This document shows, in pieces, positions 7,623-9,616 of a DNA stretch of 9,616 nt (positions are counted from its first letter, which is position 1; every line of letters begins with the position of its first letter). The stretch lies in assembly GCA_031270875.1 (NCBI GenBank), contig JAISXC010000286.1, positions 1 through 9,616 of the forward strand, read 5' to 3'. The DNA comes from Desulfovibrio sp. (GTDB lineage Bacteria; Desulfobacterota; Desulfovibrionia; Desulfovibrionales; Desulfovibrionaceae). The position numbers and the translations under genes were made by a program. Below the pieces are notes generated by a model. That model was given only the letters and a program-made list of their open reading frames with translations, searched no databases and was not told the origin of the DNA.

Positions 7623-8910
7623 GCCGTCTTCCCGTTCCCTGGAGCATCTTCACCGCGCAGAACTTGCCGCACATGGCGCAGACCTCTTCCTTTTCGTGTT
7701 CTTTCCGGCGCCCGCGCACCATGGCCGGATCAAGAGCGGCTTTTGCCATGCCCTGCCAGTCAAGGGCCATGCGGGCCGCGTTCATCGCCGCCTCTCTCGC
7801 GAGGGCGCCTTTCCTGCCCAGGGAAACTTCACCCACGTGCGCGGCGACGCGGCTTGCCATCACCCCGGCGCGCACGTCGTTTTCGTCCGGCAGGGTCAGA
7901 TGCTCCGCCGGCGTCAGATAGCACAGAAAATCCACGCCAGCCTCCACCCCGACGGCCCCGCCTATGGCTCCGGCGATGTGGTCGTAGCCAGGGGCGCTGT
8001 CGCAGCACAAAGGGCCAAGCACGTACAGGGGGGCGTTGCCCGTGAGCCGCTTGATGCCCTGTATCTGCCCGCGCACCAGATGCAGCGGGACATGCCCCGG
8101 CCCTTCAATCATGCACTGCACGCCGCGCTCGCGCGCATGAGCGGCAAGGTTTCCCAAATTGATCACCTCTTCCCACTGGGCCGCGTCCCCCGCATCCGCG
8201 CCCGCGCCCGGGCGCAGGCCATCGCCCAGGGACAGGGTGACGTTGTGCGGCAGGCAGATGTCAACGAGGCGATCAAAATATTCCAGCAAGGGATTTTCAC
8301 GGTCGTTTTCAAGCATCCAGCGCGCCAGCATGGAACCGCCGCGCGAGACAATGCCCATGACGCGCCTTGCGTCCACGGCCATCCGCGCGCCGCGCCGCGA
8401 AAGCCCGCAGTGCACCGTCATGAAATCCACGCCCTGTCCGGCCTGCTTTTCAATTTCCGCGAAAAGGTCGTCCGGCCGCATTCGGGCAATTTCCTGCCCG
8501 GCGTCAAGAATTTTCCGGCCGACGGCATACATGGGCACGGTGCCCAGGGGCTTTGGGCAGGCGGCAAGCAGGCGGGCGCGAATGGCGTCCAGCTCGCCCG
8601 CCATGGAAAGATCCATCACCGCATCCGCTCCCGCAGCGAGGGCGGCCGCCAGTTTGCGCTCTTCCGCCGCGGGGTTGTTGCACAAAGGGGATGTGCCGAT
8701 ATTGGCGTTGACCTTCACGCGCGCCGGCTGTCCCACCAGTCCGGGGACAAGATTCCTGTGGCCGGGGTTGCCCAGAAGAACCATGCCGCCCGCCGCGAGC
8801 CCCTCTCTGATGACCTCCGGAGCAAGCGCTTCTTCTTCGGCGAGGCCGCGCAGATGCTTGTCCAGCAGACGGCGCAGGGCGGCGTTTCGCGAAAGGATTG
8901 ATGTTGGCAT
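7615..8910 (-). CDS. thiC: Phosphomethylpyrimidine synthase ThiC (short form)
   Basis: A radical-SAM enzyme that rearranges aminoimidazole ribotide into HMP phosphate, the pyrimidine moiety of thiamine. At 431 residues it is the short form; E. coli-type ThiC is longer by an N-terminal extension. Family blocks: VKVNANIGTSP, LSMAGELDAIR, GTVPMYAV, DFMTVHCGL, VSRGGSMLARWML, LSLGDGLRPGA, MIEGPGHVPLHLV, APLYVLGPLCCDSAPGYDHI and YLTPAEHLTLP. The C-terminal 4Fe-4S ligands are C411, C414 and C418 (CAMCGKFC), i.e. CX2CX3C rather than the CX2CX4C of E. coli-type enzymes. The ATG at 8908-8910 has AGAAGG at 8915-8920, spaced 4 nt. No TPP riboswitch lies upstream and the predicted leader is only ~30 nt. 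The ThiC paralogue BzaF, which makes the 5-hydroxybenzimidazole lower ligand of B12 from the same substrate, is an alternative to consider, but ThiC is more likely. Confidence 0.93.
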   Translation of the reverse strand: MPTSILSRNAALRRLLDKHLRGLAEEEALAPEVIREGLAAGGMVLLGNPGHRNLVPGLVGQPARVKVNANIGTSPLCNNPAAEERKLAAALAAGADAVMDLSMAGELDAIRARLLAACPKPLGTVPMYAVGRKILDAGQEIARMRPDDLFAEIEKQAGQGVDFMTVHCGLSRRGARMAVDARRVMGIVSRGGSMLARWMLENDRENPLLEYFDRLVDICLPHNVTLSLGDGLRPGAGADAGDAAQWEEVINLGNLAAHARERGVQCMIEGPGHVPLHLVRGQIQGIKRLTGNAPLYVLGPLCCDSAPGYDHIAGAIGGAVGVEAGVDFLCYLTPAEHLTLPDENDVRAGVMASRVAAHVGEVSLGRKGALAREAAMNAARMALDWQGMAKAALDPAMVRGRRKEHEKEEVCAMCGKFCAVKMLQGTGRRHE

Positions 8911-8947
8911 AAGGCCTTCTGTGACTTGTGTGTAATGCCTCCGCCAA

Positions 8948-8977
8948 AGTATATGCCCTGACGAAACCTCCTGTAAA
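8948..8977 (-). promoter_or_regulatory. Predicted sigma70 promoter of the thiC-fur operon
   Basis: On the minus strand the -35 box TTTACA (8977-8972) and the -10 box TATACT (8953-8948) are separated by 18 nt. The start site would be near 8941, giving a leader of about 30 nt. That is too short for a riboswitch. Confidence 0.6.
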
Positions 8978-9033
8978 GCAAAAAGGCGCAGGGCTGACGC
9001 ATCTAATCATTCATAGGTTTTCTGGAAGAGAGA

Positions 9034-9084
9034 TCGGCACAATCAATTACATCCGGCAGAGCCGGATGTAACTGATTGTGCCGA
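9034..9084. repeat. 24-bp inverted repeat (hairpin) with 3-nt loop
   Basis: The arms at 9034-9057 and 9061-9084 pair over 24 bp around the loop AGA. The single non-Watson-Crick pair is an A-C mismatch in plus-strand RNA but a G-U wobble in minus-strand RNA, so the fold is favoured on the minus strand. There it is followed by the pyrimidine-rich TCTCTCTTCC, a poor but possible terminator tail. It starts 25 nt after the CRISPR-like repeat and may form the 3' end of the guide-like RNA. Confidence 0.85.
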
Positions 9085-9109
9085 ATAGAAAAATTAAAAC
9101 ACACTCATT

Positions 9110-9140
9110 ATTTCAATCCACGCCCCTACGAAGGAACGAC
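9110..9140 (-). CRISPR. Solitary degenerate type I-C CRISPR repeat
   Basis: On the minus strand this 31-nt element begins GTCGTTCC and ends TGGATTGAAAT. Type I-C repeats are typically 32 nt, begin GTCGC, and end in GTGGATTGAAA(C/T). The last 11 nt equal the I-C 5' handle left by Cas5c (Cas5d) cleavage. The stem CGTTCC/GGGGCG still pairs through two G-U wobbles around a six-base loop. No second repeat occurs in the window, so this is not an array. Confidence 0.8.
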
Positions 9141-9159
9141 ATTTGATCTTAAAAAACTC

Positions 9160-9189
9160 TTGACTGAAGGGCCTTTGGGGAGATATTAG
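9160..9189 (+). promoter_or_regulatory. Predicted sigma70 promoter of a small plus-strand RNA
   Basis: TTGACT (9160-9165) and TATTAG (9184-9189) are separated by 18 nt. Five of six and four of six positions match consensus. The start site would lie near 9196. The promoter points away from the CRISPR-like repeat and towards the hairpin and T-tract at 9206-9256. Confidence 0.55.
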
Positions 9190-9195
9190 CATGGC

Positions 9196-9256
9196 GCCGA
9201 GTGGGCAGGCTGGAAGCGACCTAAATGATGAGACGGAAACTTCCAGTCTGTTTTTT
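9196..9256 (+). ncRNA. Candidate ~60-nt small RNA ending in an intrinsic terminator
   Basis: Between the promoter at 9160-9189 and the T-tract no gene of normal size fits. The predicted RNA consists mostly of its own terminator hairpin. The 23-nt loop contains ATG ATG AGA CGG AAA (9225-9239), preceded at 8 nt by GGAAG, so a micro-ORF beginning Met-Met-Arg-Arg-Lys is possible. The ribosome site would be occluded by the stem. The left arm can alternatively pair with 9261-9276. No known riboswitch or sRNA family was recognised. The exact 5' end is an estimate. Confidence 0.45.
9206..9256 (+). terminator. Rho-independent terminator, plus strand
   Basis: CAGGCTGGAAG (9206-9216) pairs with CTTCCAGTCTG (9240-9250) over 11 bp with one G-U wobble, followed directly by six T (9251-9256) and then ATTT. 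The loop is 23 nt and may be shortened by the alternative inner stem GGA/TCC. There is no T-tract on the minus side. Confidence 0.65.
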
Positions 9257-9314
9257 ATTTAGCCTGCGCCGCCCACCGGAAAAAATTTCCCCGGCGCTGC
9301 CTTGGTAACTTCAT
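9255..9314 (-). CDS. 19-codon mini-ORF, candidate CreT-like toxin RNA
   Basis: The frame runs from ATG (9314-9312) to TAA (9257-9255) and would encode MKLPRQRRGNFFRWAAQAK, a basic peptide with no recognised family. Its ribosome site is consensus: GGAGG at 9325-9321 with 6-nt spacing, stronger than at most genes in the window. Codons 3-5 are TTA CCA AGG, unusual next to the GC-rich codon use of the neighbours. A hairpin starts inside codon 6: GCGCCG (9297-9292) pairs with CGGCGC (9271-9266), and within it GGAAA (9290-9286) with TTTCC (9282-9278). Strong SD, AUG, early rare codons and a stable stem-loop are the described design of CreT, a toxin that acts as RNA by trapping a scarce tRNA. The target of the guide-like RNA lies ~40 nt upstream. 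It could instead be a leader peptide or a gene remnant. Toxicity is inferred. Confidence 0.5.
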   Translation of the reverse strand: MKLPRQRRGNFFRWAAQAK

Positions 9315-9333
9315 GCTATACCTCCGTTGTAAA

Positions 9334-9348
9334 ATGTGCTAGGCACAT
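9334..9348. repeat. Short inverted repeat upstream of the mini-ORF
   Basis: ATGTGC (9334-9339) and GCACAT (9343-9348) are separated by TAG. It lies between the guide-matching site and the mini-ORF's Shine-Dalgarno, so it could be a 5' hairpin of the mini-ORF transcript or a repressor operator. Confidence 0.5.
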
Positions 9349-9351
9349 CGC

Positions 9352-9377
9352 TTAAGACACATTCATTAAAGTGTCAA
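9352..9377 (-). promoter_or_regulatory. Mini-ORF promoter with pseudo-spacer target site
   Basis: A perfect -35 box TTGACA (9377-9372, minus strand) is followed by CTTT and then the 16-nt guide-matching site (9367-9352). The -10 box at optimal spacing would be TAAGCG or TTAAGC, a weak match, so promoter activity is likely but not certain. The three bases 5' of the site are TTT (9370-9368), one base from the preferred type I-C PAM TTC. Cascade bound here would cover the spacer and -10 region and block RNA polymerase. Confidence 0.6.
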
Positions 9378-9410
9378 TGCCTCACCTCCACTTTTTCTGG
9401 GCAGGCGCAT

Positions 9411-9616
9411 CTAAATTTTCAGAGCCTGTAACAGAAAATCTTCGCTGAGAGCGATCTTGAAGCGTTTGCCCTTCAGGCTTGATTCTCCCGGTATGCTCCG
9501 GAGCAGGTTCAAACAAATACTTCGGAGTGTTCCGAGATTCTTGGACGCATTACGCGCCCGCGCCCGGCTTTGATCTTCATTGAAGACCACATCCGGACAC
9601 CAATGGAGAGAGTTTT
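9411..9616 (-). CDS. ISAs1-family transposase, C-terminal part (continues past the right edge)
   Basis: The last 67 codons of a transposase are visible, ending at TAG (9413-9411). The block NSLHWCPDVVFNEDQSR, then RNASKNLGTLR, SICLNLLRS and SLKGKRFKIALSEDFLLQAL, is the typical end of ISAs1 / H-repeat-associated DDE transposases. In this family the catalytic glutamate precedes the N-x-L-H-W motif. Its codon is cut by the edge: the two visible bases AA (9616-9615) fit GAA. The rest of the gene and the left end of the element lie outside. The terminal inverted repeat cannot be placed without the other end, so whether 9378-9410 is still element DNA is open. The visible part shows no stop or frameshift. 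Confidence 0.85.
   Translation of the reverse strand, partial: NSLHWCPDVVFNEDQSRARARNASKNLGTLRSICLNLLRSIPGESSLKGKRFKIALSEDFLLQALKI

Larger units (their letters stand above)
9034..9140 (-). ncRNA. Candidate crRNA-like guide RNA (CreA-like): pseudo-repeat, pseudo-spacer, terminal hairpin
   Basis: Read on the minus strand, a single type I-C-like repeat (9140-9110) is followed by a pseudo-spacer from 9109 and then a 24-bp hairpin (9084-9034). The first 16 nt of the pseudo-spacer, AATGAGTGTGTTTTAA, match AATGAATGTGTCTTAA at 9367-9352, differing only at positions 6 and 12. Homology ends after position 16. In known CreTA modules a crRNA-like RNA with limited, seed-centred complementarity directs Cascade to repress a toxin promoter without DNA cleavage; here the target lies next to a -35 box. 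A weak -10-like TAAGAT (9151-9146) lies just before the repeat, with no good -35. The 3' end is inferred from the hairpin. Expression, processing and a resident type I-C Cascade are not visible here. Confidence 0.7.

Noticed and set aside
7534..8901. 455-codon plus-strand open frame opposite thiC
   Set aside because: Antisense shadow of thiC, whose protein motifs are unambiguous.
8980..9000. Weak minus-strand terminator upstream of thiC (GCG/CGC stem followed by T5)
   Set aside because: The stem is only three to four pairs, too weak to call, though it could limit read-through from the guide RNA.
8911..9033. Possible TPP riboswitch upstream of thiC
   Set aside because: Neither CUGAGA nor the ACCUGA-type core occurs, and the predicted promoter leaves a leader of only ~30 nt.
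9085..9160. A normal CRISPR array
   Set aside because: Only one repeat is present. No second copy of the TGGATTGAAA handle occurs on either strand, and a hairpin takes the place of the next repeat.
9224..9240. TGATGA followed by GAAAC resembles a hammerhead ribozyme core (CUGAUGA ... GAAA)
   Set aside because: The invariant C before UGAUGA is an A here, stem II would be only a few bases, and no stem I/III with a cleavage site was found.

Overview
The window is a GC-rich bacterial chromosome segment. It looks like a Desulfovibrio-type sulfate reducer or close relative. The grounds are gene content and style: a stand-alone AICAR transformylase, an anaerobic-type cobyrinate a,c-diamide synthase, a short ThiC, a Fur paralogue and a type I-C CRISPR repeat sequence. 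The genus is an inference.

Layout. Positions 1-1755 (minus strand) hold a two-gene operon: an XRE-cupin regulator followed by an acyl-CoA ligase that runs off the left edge. A 157-bp divergent intergenic region separates it from a plus-strand cluster at 1913-5941: AICAR formyltransferase (PurH C-terminal domain only), CbiA/CobB, and a family 2 glycosyltransferase coupled tightly to cbiA. A hairpin with a T-tract on its minus side (5940-5966) separates this cluster from a minus-strand cluster. Read in its own direction, that cluster is thiC (8910-7615), a Fur-family gene that overlaps the thiC end by 8 nt (7622-7173), and an unusual MOSC-nitroreductase fusion (7065-5992). thiC has a good promoter but no TPP riboswitch.

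The last ~700 bp change character: AT-richer, dense in small signals, and ending in the C-terminus of an ISAs1-family transposase. This stretch holds the most interesting content. At 9110-9140 there is one degenerate type I-C CRISPR repeat with an intact 5'-handle sequence. The 16 nt that follow it, read as a pseudo-spacer, match a site at 9352-9367 in the same window at every position except 6 and 12. Those are exactly the positions that type I Cascade flips out and ignores. The matched site lies just downstream of a perfect TTGACA -35 box, which reads into a 19-codon mini-ORF with a consensus GGAGG Shine-Dalgarno. The mini-ORF has rare-looking early codons and a GC-rich hairpin. The guide-like RNA is closed by a 24-bp hairpin instead of a second repeat. 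This is the architecture of a CreTA-type module, in which a crRNA-like antitoxin (CreA) uses Cascade to repress a small RNA toxin (CreT). Here it would be paired with a type I-C system that lies outside the window. A second, divergent plus-strand promoter-terminator unit (9160-9256) lies between the two halves and encodes an RNA of about 60 nt.

The protein-coding part of the window is otherwise housekeeping metabolism: purine, B12, thiamine, lipid activation and metal regulation.
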